From Thermophilibacter gallinarum (GTDB lineage: Bacteria > Actinomycetota > Coriobacteriia > Coriobacteriales > Atopobiaceae), in contig NZ_JADCJZ010000001.1 in NCBI RefSeq assembly GCF_014982725.1, positions 248,001 through 312,000 of the forward strand: DNA of 64,000 nucleotides. The letters run 5' to 3'. Positions 17,854 to 25,698 of the stretch are shown here, piece after piece. The stretch's first letter is position 1, and every line of letters starts with the position of its first letter. The notes beneath the pieces were generated by a model that worked only from the letters and a program-made list of their open reading frames with translations, did no database searches and was not told where the DNA came from. The position numbers and the translations under genes are program-made.

Positions 17854-18459
17854 TTACTTCCGTGCCGTGACGCAGAGCCACTTTTTCTTTTTGCGTATCT
17901 GCACCTCGTGAAAGCCCGCCTGCTCCAGGCACGCCTTTAATTCAATGTCCTTGTAGATGGTCATGCCGCCGATGATCTGCGTCCACCTCTCGTCCTTGTC
18001 CGTATCGCCATTGCTCTCGTTGCAGATAAGAATTGTCCCGCCCGGCTTCAGCGTCCGCCGGACCTCACGGAAGCATCGGGGTAAATCAGGCCAGAAATAG
18101 ACGGTCTCAAAGGCCGTGGCGGCATCGAAGTAGCTATCCTCAAACGCCATATCCGCCACGCTGCCTTGCAGAACGGCGCAACGCCCCTCCTGAATTGCGG
18201 TTCGGTTGAGCTTCCTGGCCTTCTCCACGCTGACGGGCGAATAGTCGATGCCCTTGACGACGCCATGCGGGCATTTTTTCAGCAGCCGTTTTATGTTTGC
18301 CCCGCCGCCGCAGCCGCAATCCAGCACCTTGGCGTTTGGCGCAAGCCGTAGAAATCGAAGTCCCCACCGCGCCACAGGGCTGTGGCCCAGATTCATCATG
18401 GCAACCATAAGTTTTCCGCCGAGGCCCACGGGCTTGCGGGTGTTTTCAAAGAACGACAT
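17854..18459 (-). CDS. Class I SAM-dependent methyltransferase (Methyltransf_11 type)
   Basis: A 201-aa methyltransferase: motif I KVLDCGCGGGANIK near residue 45-58, post-I VVKGIDYSPVSVEKAR, motif II-like AATAFETVYFWPDLPRCF and LKPGGTILICNE. The start at 18459 is chosen because CGGAGGGG lies 6 nt upstream of this ATG; the frame stays open 30 nt further. It overlaps the 3' end of the upstream methyltransferase gene by 14 nt, which implies translational coupling. Substrate unknown. Part of the same lower-GC cassette. Confidence 0.75.
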   Translation of the reverse strand: MSFFENTRKPVGLGGKLMVAMMNLGHSPVARWGLRFLRLAPNAKVLDCGCGGGANIKRLLKKCPHGVVKGIDYSPVSVEKARKLNRTAIQEGRCAVLQGSVADMAFEDSYFDAATAFETVYFWPDLPRCFREVRRTLKPGGTILICNESNGDTDKDERWTQIIGGMTIYKDIELKACLEQAGFHEVQIRKKKKWLCVTARK

Positions 18460-19075
18460 CTGGCCCCTCCGATTTCGTGCATTCCGCATAGGTCAACGGG
18501 AACGAGGCCTTCAGCACCGCGCTTTTCTGCACCGCCCAGCCGTTTTGACGCAGGAAACGCAGGTATTCCTCGCTTGTCCACCTGCTGTGGAGGGGAAATC
18601 CCGCCATGCTCATGAAAAAGGCTTTTGCCTTGCCGGAAATCGAGTTCCCCGCGTGGGTGAAGGTTGGCGCGATGAGCACGCCGTCGTCCTTCAGCACCCG
18701 CCTGATTTCTTGCAGGGCCTTTTCCGGATGCGGCACTATGTGAAGCGCGTTGGACGCGATCACCACTTCGAAGGACTTCTGTGCATAGGGCAGGCGGAAC
18801 ATATCTTGTACGGAAAAGTGCAGCTTCGCGGATTGATTGCCCCGCTCTGCTTCAAGGGTCATCTTTGCAGAGGCGTCCGTAGCCTCGATGTGCGCCGCCG
18901 CATTCACGATGCTCTTTGCGATAAGCCCCGTGCCGGTGGCAACCTCCAGCACGGTTTTTGCTTTCACCACCGGCCGGATCAGCCCATACATCTTCTCATA
19001 CGCCGCCCGGTCGTTCCGCATGAAGCGGTCGTACCGACCGGCATTCTTGTCCCAGAAGCCCTTGCGTTCGTGCAT
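18446..19075 (-). CDS. Class I SAM-dependent methyltransferase (UbiE-like)
   Basis: A 209-aa methyltransferase and the first gene of the cassette. It begins MHERKGFWDKNAGRYDRF, a UbiE-like opening. Motif I is TVLEVATGTGLIAK (about residues 46-59), then HIEATDASAKM, VVIASNALHIVPHPEKAL and LKDDGVLIAPTF. The ATG at 19075 follows GGGGG with 7-nt spacing; a TTG 15 nt upstream keeps the frame but overlaps that site. A perfect inverted repeat (TAGTTAGA/TCTAACTA) lies 17 nt upstream of the start and suggests local repression. Substrate unknown. Confidence 0.76.
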   Translation of the reverse strand: MHERKGFWDKNAGRYDRFMRNDRAAYEKMYGLIRPVVKAKTVLEVATGTGLIAKSIVNAAAHIEATDASAKMTLEAERGNQSAKLHFSVQDMFRLPYAQKSFEVVIASNALHIVPHPEKALQEIRRVLKDDGVLIAPTFTHAGNSISGKAKAFFMSMAGFPLHSRWTSEEYLRFLRQNGWAVQKSAVLKASFPLTYAECTKSEGPDVVL

Positions 19076-19091
19076 GGCTATCGCCCCCAAA

Positions 19092-19111
19092 TAGTTAGAG
19101 CCATCTAACTA
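19092..19111. promoter_or_regulatory. Operator-like inverted repeat upstream of the methyltransferase cassette
   Basis: A perfect 8-bp inverted repeat, TAGTTAGA (19092-19099), 4-nt spacer GCCA, TCTAACTA (19104-19111). On the minus strand it overlaps a TATAGT-type -10 candidate and sits just before the GGGGG ribosome site of the first methyltransferase gene. Its shape fits a MarR- or TetR-type operator, but no such regulator gene lies in the cassette. Confidence 0.6.
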
Positions 19112-19744
19112 TAACACGCGAATCATGCAGTAAGATAAGGCTAACCTTAGTTTCTTGGCTAAGACGCATCTCTTCGGTTTTCGCTTATAACGGCGCGAGT
19201 CAGATGCTAGGCTGGAGCTGAAGAAGGAGCTTGGCGGACAGGTAGGTCGATACCGGTTCCCGGAACGGTGATCCAGCCAATTACACCAGGGCTCTAGTCA
19301 TGCTGGTAAACCCAATCCATGACGGGAAATAGGTCCTTTTCTCTAGCTCGACGTCTTTCGGAGCTTGACGATTTAGACTGATGGAGGCGAGAAGTCCCTC
19401 ACCGCGCCAATACCAGATGATTGCGCTATAGGCATCTCTCCGACCCTTTGAATCACCCCTTTTCACGCCACCCGCTACGAACCCCGGCGGAAATCAGGGA
19501 GTGATTAAAGGAGCAACCTGCGGTTTTGCGAATCAATTGAGTCATTCCCGAAATCGCGAATCAAGGGCCTGATTCGCCCAAATTGCGCACGAGTCAGCCC
19601 TTAGGCGGTACGACACGACACGCATCGACAGTACTCGGACTGGATTAGTCATTGAGTGGGAGTAGCCGGCCTGTTCTTCTCGCCATGCCCGCACGGTACA
19701 ATAGACGAAAGCATTCGCAGCGTGCGGCCTTGGAGGTGTGCTCG
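19112..19744. other. Gene-free region with degenerate repeats before fic
   Basis: About 630 nt with no gene I can support. Its GC content lies between the cassette and the chromosome. A 61-codon minus-strand frame at 19281-19466 has no recognised motif or ribosome site. At 19528-19600 there are GCGAATCAA at 19528 and 19556, its inverted form TGATTCGC at 19570-19577 (forming an 8-bp hairpin with 19556-19563), and a diverged copy ending GAGTCAGCCCTT. This may be a decayed island of the type seen at 5416. The rest looks like junction debris on the right flank of the methyltransferase cassette. Confidence 0.4.
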
Positions 19745-20356
19745 ATGACCCTTGAGAACAAGCTCGGGATTGTCAGTGACGTCGAGCTCGCCCGTGAGGA
19801 GGAGCGCCTGACCAAGCTCCGTGCCCTCGAGCTGTACGACACGGGGCTTCTCGGCACCTTTGAGGTCGGGACCTTTGCCGGGCTCGCCAAGATTCACAGC
19901 TACCTGTTCCAGGACGTCTACGAGTTTGCCGGCGAGCCGCGTACGGTGAACATCTCCAAGGGCAACTTTCGCTTTGCGTCCGTGATGTATCTGGGCTCGG
20001 CCCTCAGGGCAATCGACAAGATGCCTCAGTCCACGTTTGACCAGATTGTCGAGAAGTACGTGGAGATGAACGTTGCCCATCCCTTCCGGGAGGGCAACGG
20101 AAGGAGCGCTCGCATCTGGCTCGACTGCATGCTCAAAAGTGAGCTTGGCGTGGTCGTCGACTGGAACCGGGTGGACCGGGAAGACTACCTGCTTGCCATG
20201 GAGCGGAGCCCCGTGCGCGATAGGGAGATAAAGTTCCTGCTTTATGAGGCGCTGACGGACGCAGTCGCCGACCGACAGGTCTACATGAAGGGCATCGACG
20301 CCAGCTATCGCTACGAGGGGTATGCGACGTATTCCATGGACGAGCTCGACGGCTAG
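19745..20356 (+). CDS. fic: Fic family protein (predicted AMPylase)
   Basis: A 203-aa single-domain Fic protein. The active-site loop HPFREGNGRSAR (residues 112-123) has every residue of the HPFx(D/E)GNGRxxR motif, including the catalytic His112, so it should transfer AMP from ATP to a protein. Other Fic blocks are FAGLAKIHSYLFQDVYEFAG and RTVNISKGNFRFA. The N-terminus MTLENKLGIV with AREEERLTK is conserved in this subgroup. I find no (S/T)xxxE(G/N) inhibitory helix in the chain and no antitoxin gene beside it. The ATG at 19745 is 8 nt after GGAGG; the frame is open 93 nt further. Confidence 0.88.
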   Translation: MTLENKLGIVSDVELAREEERLTKLRALELYDTGLLGTFEVGTFAGLAKIHSYLFQDVYEFAGEPRTVNISKGNFRFASVMYLGSALRAIDKMPQSTFDQIVEKYVEMNVAHPFREGNGRSARIWLDCMLKSELGVVVDWNRVDREDYLLAMERSPVRDREIKFLLYEALTDAVADRQVYMKGIDASYRYEGYATYSMDELDG

Positions 20357-20360
20357 GCGT

Positions 20361-20383
20361 GCAAAAGCACCTGTCCCTTTTGC
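20361..20383. repeat. Short GTCCC-core hairpin after fic
   Basis: A hairpin GCAAAAG (20361-20367), loop CACCTGTCC, CTTTTGC (20377-20383), extended by a G.T pair outside. It starts 5 nt after the fic stop codon. The loop ACCTGTCC matches the loops at 41174 and 47201, so it belongs to the same scattered family. It may also terminate transcription, though no clear T tract follows. Confidence 0.65.
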
Positions 20384-20436
20384 GCGGTTCGGCTATGCTA
20401 GGTGGCTCTTGCACGAACGAAGCTCAGGGGAGTCAC

Positions 20437-22593
20437 ATGGACCTTATCGCCACGCTCGCTAGCGAGCTCAACCTCAAGCCGGAGGCCGCCCGCGCCGCCG
20501 TAAAGCTCATCGACGAGGGCAACACCATCCCCTTCATCGCGCGCTACCGCAAGGAGGCCACGGGCGGCATGGACGACGTCGCCCTGCGCGCCCTCGACGA
20601 GCGCCTTGCCTACCTGCGCAACCTCGAGAAGCGCAAGCAGGACGTCCTTGTCCTCATCGACGCCCAGGGCAAGCTCACGCCCGAGCTCGAGGCGGAGATC
20701 CACGCCGCCACGCAGCTCCAGCGCGTGGAGGACCTCTACAAGCCCTACCGCAAGAAGCGCATGACGCGCGCACAGAAGGCGCGCGAGGCCGGCCTGGAGC
20801 CACTTGCCAACATGATCTTCATGCAGGTGGCGGCCAAGGGCTCCGCGCTCGACGAGGCGGCGCGCTTCGTGACGCCGGAGGCTGCCGAGGCCGGCTTCGA
20901 CACGCCGGAGAAGGCGCTCGCCGGCGCGGCGGACATCGTGGCCGAGGTCGTGGCGGAGGACGCCGAGAACGTGGCCGACCTGCGCGCCTTCACGGAGGCC
21001 ACGGCGGACATCGTCTCGGTTGCGGTGAACGCGGACGAGAAGACTCCCTACGAGCCGTACTACGACTACGCCGAGCCCGCGGCCAAGATCCCCAACCACC
21101 GCGTGCTCGCCATCGACCGCGGCGAGCGCGAGGAGAAGCTCCGCGTGCGCGTCCGCGTGGACGAGGCCGCCGCGGTGGCGCGGCTCGGTGAGCGCTGGCC
21201 GCGCCGCCAGGGCGTCTTCGCGCCCGTCTTTGAGGCGGCCGTCGCGGACGGCTACAAGCGCCTGATGGCGCCCTCGCTCGAGCGCGAGGTCCGCGCCAAG
21301 CTCACCGTGCGCGCCCAGACGGACGCCATCAAGGTCTTTGCCAAGAACCTCGAGAGCCTGCTCTCGGCCCGCCCGGTGCGCGGCGCCCGCCTCATCTCGC
21401 TCGACCCGGGCTACCGTACCGGCTGCAAGGTGGCGGTGCTGGACGAGACGGGCAAGCTGCTCGACCACGGCGTGGTCTATCCCACCAAGCCGCGCCACGA
21501 CGTCGCGGGCACCAAGCGCGAGCTCAGGCGCCTTGCCGAGAAGTACGCGATCAACACCATCGTCATCGGCAACGGCACGGCCAGCCGCGAGACCGAGGAA
21601 GTCGTGTCCGAGTTTATCGCCGAGTCCGCGCCGGACCTGCGCTACACGATTGTCAACGAGGCGGGTGCCTCGGTCTACTCGGCCTCCGAGCTCGCGAGTC
21701 GGGAGTACCCGGACCTCGACGTCACCACGCGCGGCGCCATGAGCCTGGGCCGGCGCCTGCAGGACCCGCTCGCCGAGCTCGTGAAGATCCCGCCCCAGTC
21801 CATCGGCGTGGGGCAGTACCAGCACGACCTCGACCAGACAGAACTCGCGCGCACCCTGGGATACGTAGTGGAGGACGTGGTCAACCGCGTGGGCGTGGAT
21901 GTGAACACCGCCAGCGCGAGCCTTCTGGGCTACGTCTCCGGCATCACCTCGGCTGTGGCCAAGAACATCGTGGCCTACCGAGAGGAGCATGGCGCCTTCA
22001 CCGACCGCCGCGAGCTCACGAAGGTCCCCCAGCTCGGTCCCAAGGCATTCCAGAACGCGGCGGGCTTCCTGCGCATCACCGGCGGCAAGAACCCGCTCGA
22101 TGCCACGGCCGTGCACCCGGAGAGCTACGATGTGGCCACGGCGCTGCTCGAGCGCGCGGGCGTGGGCTCGGACGAGCTCACGCGCGGCGGCGTGCCCGAC
22201 ATCGAGAAGCGCGTGGGCAGCGTGGCCACGCTCGCGGGCGAGCTGGGCTGCGGCGTGCTCACGCTGATCGACATCGCGGCCGAGCTCAAGAAGCCGGGGC
22301 GCGACCCGCGCGACGACGCCCCGGAGCCCGTCTTCAGCCGCGCCGCGCTCTCGATCGACGACCTCCAGCCCGGCATGGAGCTCACGGGCACGGTGCGCAA
22401 CGTCGTGGATTTCGGCGCCTTCGTGGACGTGGGCGTGCACCAGGACGGCCTCGTGCACATCTCCAAGCTAGCCAACCGTTTCGTCAAGCACCCGAGCGAC
22501 GTCGTGGCGGTGGGGGACACCGTGAGGGTCTGGGTCGAGCGCGTGGACCGCGACCGCGGCAAGATCTCGCTTACCATGGTGCAGGGCAAGTAG
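20437..22593 (+). CDS. tex: Tex-like RNA-binding transcription accessory protein
   Basis: Tex (718 aa), an S1-type RNA-binding protein tied to transcription and toxin or stress expression. In order: N-terminal helical region with GNTIPFIARYRKEATGGMDD, YqgF-like domain at about 320-450 (LISLDPGYRTGCKVAVLDE, IGNGTASRETE), helix-hairpin-helix region at about 490-560 (VNTASASLLGYVSGI, then VPQLGPKAFQNAAGFLRI) and a C-terminal S1 domain at about 640-715 (GTVRNVVDFGAFVDVGVHQD). All blocks are intact. The start at 20437 has AGGGGAG upstream; the frame is open 78 nt further without a ribosome site. Confidence 0.95.
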   Translation: MDLIATLASELNLKPEAARAAVKLIDEGNTIPFIARYRKEATGGMDDVALRALDERLAYLRNLEKRKQDVLVLIDAQGKLTPELEAEIHAATQLQRVEDLYKPYRKKRMTRAQKAREAGLEPLANMIFMQVAAKGSALDEAARFVTPEAAEAGFDTPEKALAGAADIVAEVVAEDAENVADLRAFTEATADIVSVAVNADEKTPYEPYYDYAEPAAKIPNHRVLAIDRGEREEKLRVRVRVDEAAAVARLGERWPRRQGVFAPVFEAAVADGYKRLMAPSLEREVRAKLTVRAQTDAIKVFAKNLESLLSARPVRGARLISLDPGYRTGCKVAVLDETGKLLDHGVVYPTKPRHDVAGTKRELRRLAEKYAINTIVIGNGTASRETEEVVSEFIAESAPDLRYTIVNEAGASVYSASELASREYPDLDVTTRGAMSLGRRLQDPLAELVKIPPQSIGVGQYQHDLDQTELARTLGYVVEDVVNRVGVDVNTASASLLGYVSGITSAVAKNIVAYREEHGAFTDRRELTKVPQLGPKAFQNAAGFLRITGGKNPLDATAVHPESYDVATALLERAGVGSDELTRGGVPDIEKRVGSVATLAGELGCGVLTLIDIAAELKKPGRDPRDDAPEPVFSRAALSIDDLQPGMELTGTVRNVVDFGAFVDVGVHQDGLVHISKLANRFVKHPSDVVAVGDTVRVWVERVDRDRGKISLTMVQGK

Positions 22594-22614
22594 GCGGCGG
22601 CGCGAGGAGATAAG

Positions 22615-23112
22615 ATGAGGCCTATGAGGCGCGCAAATCGCCAGATCACCGATCCCGCAGAGGTCCGTGCGCTCATCGAGCGGTGCCATACCGTGAGGGT
22701 CGGTGCGGTTGACGAGGACGGGGTGTTTGTCGTCCCCCTGAACTTTGGGTATGAGTGGGTTGGCGGGCGTCTCGTTCTCTATCTGCACTCCGCCAGCGAG
22801 GGGCGCAAGGCTGAGGCCTTCTCGCGTGGGCCGAGGGTCGCGATCGAGATGGACGTCGAGCTGGGCGTGATCACGGGGGGCTACGCGTGCGCCTACTCGT
22901 TCTCCTATCAGAGCATCATGGGATCCGGGCTCATATCGCCCGTGGCCAACGTGGATGAGAAGAGGCGCGCGCTTGAACTGATCATGCGCCACATGGCACC
23001 CGATGCCCCGCGCGATTCCTCTGGCAAGTTTTCGTTCTCGGATGAGGCAGTGGAGCGCGTTGCGATCTTCCGGATTGATGTCGACGAGCTCGCGGCAAAG
23101 CAGCGGCTTTAA
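22615..23112 (+). CDS. Pyridoxamine 5'-phosphate oxidase-fold protein (NimA-like)
   Basis: A 165-aa flavin-binding split-barrel protein of the Pyridox_ox_2/NimA type. Typical opening RQITDPAEVRALIERCHTVR, then VVPLNFGYEWVGGRLVLYLH with the HSASEGRKAEA block that contacts flavin phosphate in relatives, and SYQSIMGSGLISPV. Family members reduce nitroimidazoles or bind FMN or haem; the substrate is unknown. GAGGAG is 5 nt before ATG 22615; ATG 22624 is an alternative. It sits 21 nt after tex and 13 nt before the B3/B4 gene, so these are likely cotranscribed. Confidence 0.85.
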   Translation: MRPMRRANRQITDPAEVRALIERCHTVRVGAVDEDGVFVVPLNFGYEWVGGRLVLYLHSASEGRKAEAFSRGPRVAIEMDVELGVITGGYACAYSFSYQSIMGSGLISPVANVDEKRRALELIMRHMAPDAPRDSSGKFSFSDEAVERVAIFRIDVDELAAKQRL

Positions 23113-23125
23113 TGGGGCGGGCGCG

Positions 23126-23821
23126 ATGTTCTTCTCGATAGACGACGAGGTGTTTGGGAGGCTGCCGGCGCTCTGCGTGGGCGTGGTGCTCGCGGAGGGC
23201 GTCGACGGAACGGGGGAGCACCCTGCGGTGGACGCGCTGCTCGACAAGGCGGTCCGCGACGCCGAGCGCCGCCTCGAGGGCGCCCACGCCAGCGAGGACC
23301 CGCGCGTCCAGCCCTACCGCGAGGCATTCCACGAGCTGGGCATGAGCCCCAGCCGCTACCCCTCATCAAACATCGCCCTGCTCAGGCGCATCGCCAAGGG
23401 CAAGGGTCTCTGGCGCGTGAACTCGGTCGTGGACCTGGGCAACGCCATCTCCATCAAGTACGGCCTGCCGCTTGGCGCTCATGCGCTGGGCGAGAAGGAC
23501 GTGCTCGAGCTGCGCTTTTCTCGCCCGGACGACGTCTTCGTGGCGCTGGGCGAGTCGGAGCCGGATGTCACGCTCGCACCGGGCGAGCTCGTCTATGCGG
23601 TTGACAACCTGGTGCACACGCGCCGCTGGACCTGGCGCCAGAGCGAGAACGGCAAGGTGGAGCCCTCGACGACGCGCATCGCGTTTCCGATCGACGGCTT
23701 CACGGGGGTCAATGATGACGAGGTCAGGGCCGCGTGCGAGGAGCTCGTCGCGACGCTCCGCGACGAGTGCGGGGCGTCTGCGGAGACGCACCTGTTCAGC
23801 GCGGCGGGGCCCCGGGCATAG
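23126..23821 (+). CDS. B3/B4 tRNA-binding domain protein
   Basis: A 231-aa stand-alone B3/B4 domain, the fold used for editing in the phenylalanyl-tRNA synthetase beta subunit. Visible blocks are PYREAFHELGMSPSRYPSS, LLRRIAKGKGLWRVNSVVDL, GNAISIKYGLPLGAHA and DNLVHTRRWTWRQSE. Free-standing members are widespread and their role is poorly known; hydrolysis of misacylated tRNA or handling of a small amino-acid derivative has been suggested. The start at 23126 lies 13 nt after the previous stop. The downstream ferredoxin gene follows within 9 nt, which makes a compact operon. Confidence 0.85.
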   Translation: MFFSIDDEVFGRLPALCVGVVLAEGVDGTGEHPAVDALLDKAVRDAERRLEGAHASEDPRVQPYREAFHELGMSPSRYPSSNIALLRRIAKGKGLWRVNSVVDLGNAISIKYGLPLGAHALGEKDVLELRFSRPDDVFVALGESEPDVTLAPGELVYAVDNLVHTRRWTWRQSENGKVEPSTTRIAFPIDGFTGVNDDEVRAACEELVATLRDECGASAETHLFSAAGPRA

Positions 23822-23830
23822 GAGGTCGAA

Positions 23831-24739
23831 ATGAGGGTCACGGCGGTCAAGGCACTCTACTTCACCGGTGCCGGCACGACCCGTCTGGTCGCCGAGCGGC
23901 TTGTCGAGAGGTGCGGCCTGCCCGCGGAGGCGACGGACGTCACGCCCCGCGGCTCCGTTCCCCCGGCGTTCGGGGAGCATGACCTCGCGGTCTTCGCCGT
24001 GCCCTCCTATGGCGGGCGCGTCCCGGCGCCCATGCTCGAGCGCATCGCGCTCTGCGAGGGCCGGGACACCCCCGCGGTCCTTCTCGTCACGTACGGTAAC
24101 CGCGCCATCGACGACACGCTGCTGGAGCTCGCCGACGCCGTGCGCGAGCGAGGCTTCGTGCCCGTTGCCGCCGCGGCCGTGGTCGCGCACCACTCCCTCA
24201 TGACCAACGTGGCCGAGGGCCGGCCGGACGAGAAGGACCTTGCGGTCGTCGACGAGCTCGCGCGCGTGGCGCTGGCCAGGCTCTCCGCTGCGCCGGATGC
24301 CCGCTCCGCCGAGCTCTCGGACGTGCCCGGGAATCGTCCCTACCGGGAGTTCGGCGGCGTCCCGTTCCACCCCGAGACGGACGCGACCCGCTGCGTCTCC
24401 TGCGGGGCGTGCGCCGGACAGTGCCCCACGGGCGCCATCGACCCGGACGAGCCCGCGAGGACGGAGGCCGGTCGCTGCGTCTCCTGCTTCCGCTGCGTGG
24501 CGGCGTGCTCGGCGGGCGCCCGACGGATAGGGGGCGGCCCCGCGCTCGCTGCGGCTCGCGCCGCCTTCGCGGCACGGCCCCCGTGGGGTACGAAAGAGCC
24601 ATCTATCTCCCACGTGTCCGAGCACCGAGACGCCCGGACGAGGAAGGGGTCGCCCCATGTGCACGGGCATCCGCTTTACCGACGCCGACGGCGCCATGTA
24701 CTTTGGTCGCAACCTGGACTGGACCCAGGGCTACGGTGA
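23831..24739 (+). CDS. EFR1-type flavodoxin-ferredoxin fusion protein
   Basis: A 302-aa protein with a flavodoxin-like N-terminal domain (FTGAGTTRLVAERL, VFAVPSYGGRVPAPM, VLLVTYGNRAIDDTL) and a C-terminal pair of 4Fe-4S motifs (CVSCGACAGQCP at about 190, then CVSCFRCVAACSAGAR). EFR1 proteins usually end soon after the second cluster, near 260 aa. Here the frame runs on ~50 residues into the next gene, overlapping it by 83 nt, with an Arg/His-rich, non-family tail. The original stop has probably been lost. The start has AGGAGG 6 nt upstream. Likely an electron carrier with unknown partner. Confidence 0.82.
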   Translation: MRVTAVKALYFTGAGTTRLVAERLVERCGLPAEATDVTPRGSVPPAFGEHDLAVFAVPSYGGRVPAPMLERIALCEGRDTPAVLLVTYGNRAIDDTLLELADAVRERGFVPVAAAAVVAHHSLMTNVAEGRPDEKDLAVVDELARVALARLSAAPDARSAELSDVPGNRPYREFGGVPFHPETDATRCVSCGACAGQCPTGAIDPDEPARTEAGRCVSCFRCVAACSAGARRIGGGPALAAARAAFAARPPWGTKEPSISHVSEHRDARTRKGSPHVHGHPLYRRRRRHVLWSQPGLDPGLR

Positions 24740-25622
24740 GCGCGTGGTGATGACGCCCCCGGCCGCACGGGCGAGCGCCGCGTTCCCGCGCCCTGACGAC
24801 GCCGGCCGCGGTCACGCGGTCATCGGCATGGGCATCCTCGTGGGCGATCTGCCGCTCTACTTCGACTGCGGGAACGACGCCGGCCTGGCCGTCGCCGGGC
24901 TCAACTTCCCCCAGAGCAACCGCTACGCGAACGAGCCCTCCCCGGGTGGCGTGAACGTCGCCGCATACGAGTTCCCCTTCTGGGTGGCACGGAACTTCTC
25001 GACGGTCGACGGGGTTCGCGAGGCCCTGCGGGGCGTCACCATCGTCGCCCGTCCGGTCAACGAGCAGCTGCCCGTGGCGAGCCTTCACTGGCTCATCGGC
25101 GACAGGACCGGCAGCATCGTCGTGGAGTGTCTGGAGGACGGCGTGCACGTGTACGAGAACGACGTCGACGTCCTTACCAACGAGCCCACCTTCGAGTGGC
25201 AGCGCGTCAACCTGCGCAACTACCTCACCGTGACCGAGAGCGAGCCCGCGCCGGCGGCCTGGGGCGACGCGACGCTCGCCCCGTTCGGGTCCGGCATGGG
25301 CCTGCAGGGCATGCCCGGCGACTACAGCGGGCCGTCGCGCTTCGTCAAGGCGGCGTTCGTGAACACCCACTACCCCGTGCAGAAGGGGGAGCGCGAGAAC
25401 GTCACGCGCCTCTTCCGCACCCTGGGTTCGGTCTTCGTGCCGGACGGGTGCGCGCGCATGGGCGACGGCGCCTTCGAGCGAACGCTCTACACGAGCTGCT
25501 TCTCGGCCTCGAGCCTCACCTACTACCACGCCGCCTACGACGACCTGTCCATCCGCGCCTATCCGCTCGCGTCCTGCGACCTGAGCGCGACGGAGCCCGT
25601 CATCGTCCCGGCGGCCGCGTAG
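24657..25622 (+). CDS. bsh: Choloylglycine hydrolase family protein, probable bile salt hydrolase
   Basis: An Ntn-hydrolase (321 aa) that would cleave the amide bond of conjugated bile salts. After removal of Met1, Cys2 is the nucleophile. All five catalytic positions match the classical bile salt hydrolase numbering exactly: Cys2 (MCTG), Arg18 and Asp21 (FGRNLDW), Asn175 (LTNEPTF), Arg228 (GPSRFVK). AGLNFPQSNRY is another family block. Penicillin V acylase is the alternative for this fold. The ribosome site GGAAGGGG lies inside the end of the EFR1 gene. An MFS transporter follows 76 nt later. No signal peptide, so cytoplasmic. A gut lifestyle is implied. Confidence 0.9.
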   Translation: MCTGIRFTDADGAMYFGRNLDWTQGYGERVVMTPPAARASAAFPRPDDAGRGHAVIGMGILVGDLPLYFDCGNDAGLAVAGLNFPQSNRYANEPSPGGVNVAAYEFPFWVARNFSTVDGVREALRGVTIVARPVNEQLPVASLHWLIGDRTGSIVVECLEDGVHVYENDVDVLTNEPTFEWQRVNLRNYLTVTESEPAPAAWGDATLAPFGSGMGLQGMPGDYSGPSRFVKAAFVNTHYPVQKGERENVTRLFRTLGSVFVPDGCARMGDGAFERTLYTSCFSASSLTYYHAAYDDLSIRAYPLASCDLSATEPVIVPAAA

Positions 25623-25698
25623 CCCCCTCCCTGCGCCGCGGGGCCAGAGGGCGCGCCCCGGCCCCGCGACGCCTCGACAGACAAGAAGGAGAAGAGAA

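Noticed and set aside
17750-17932. A 60-codon minus-strand frame ending in a hydrophobic segment between two methyltransferase genes
   Set aside because: It starts inside the upstream methyltransferase gene in another frame and has no ribosome site. The hydrophobic end could be a small peptide, but I cannot support it.
19200-19320. tRNA gene candidate from GGTTCCCGG-like sequence
   Set aside because: No cloverleaf could be drawn: acceptor and anticodon stems do not pair and no CCA or T-loop consensus is present.
19281-19466. A 61-codon minus-strand frame in the gene-free region before fic
   Set aside because: No family resemblance, no ribosome site and no conserved neighbour; possible debris.
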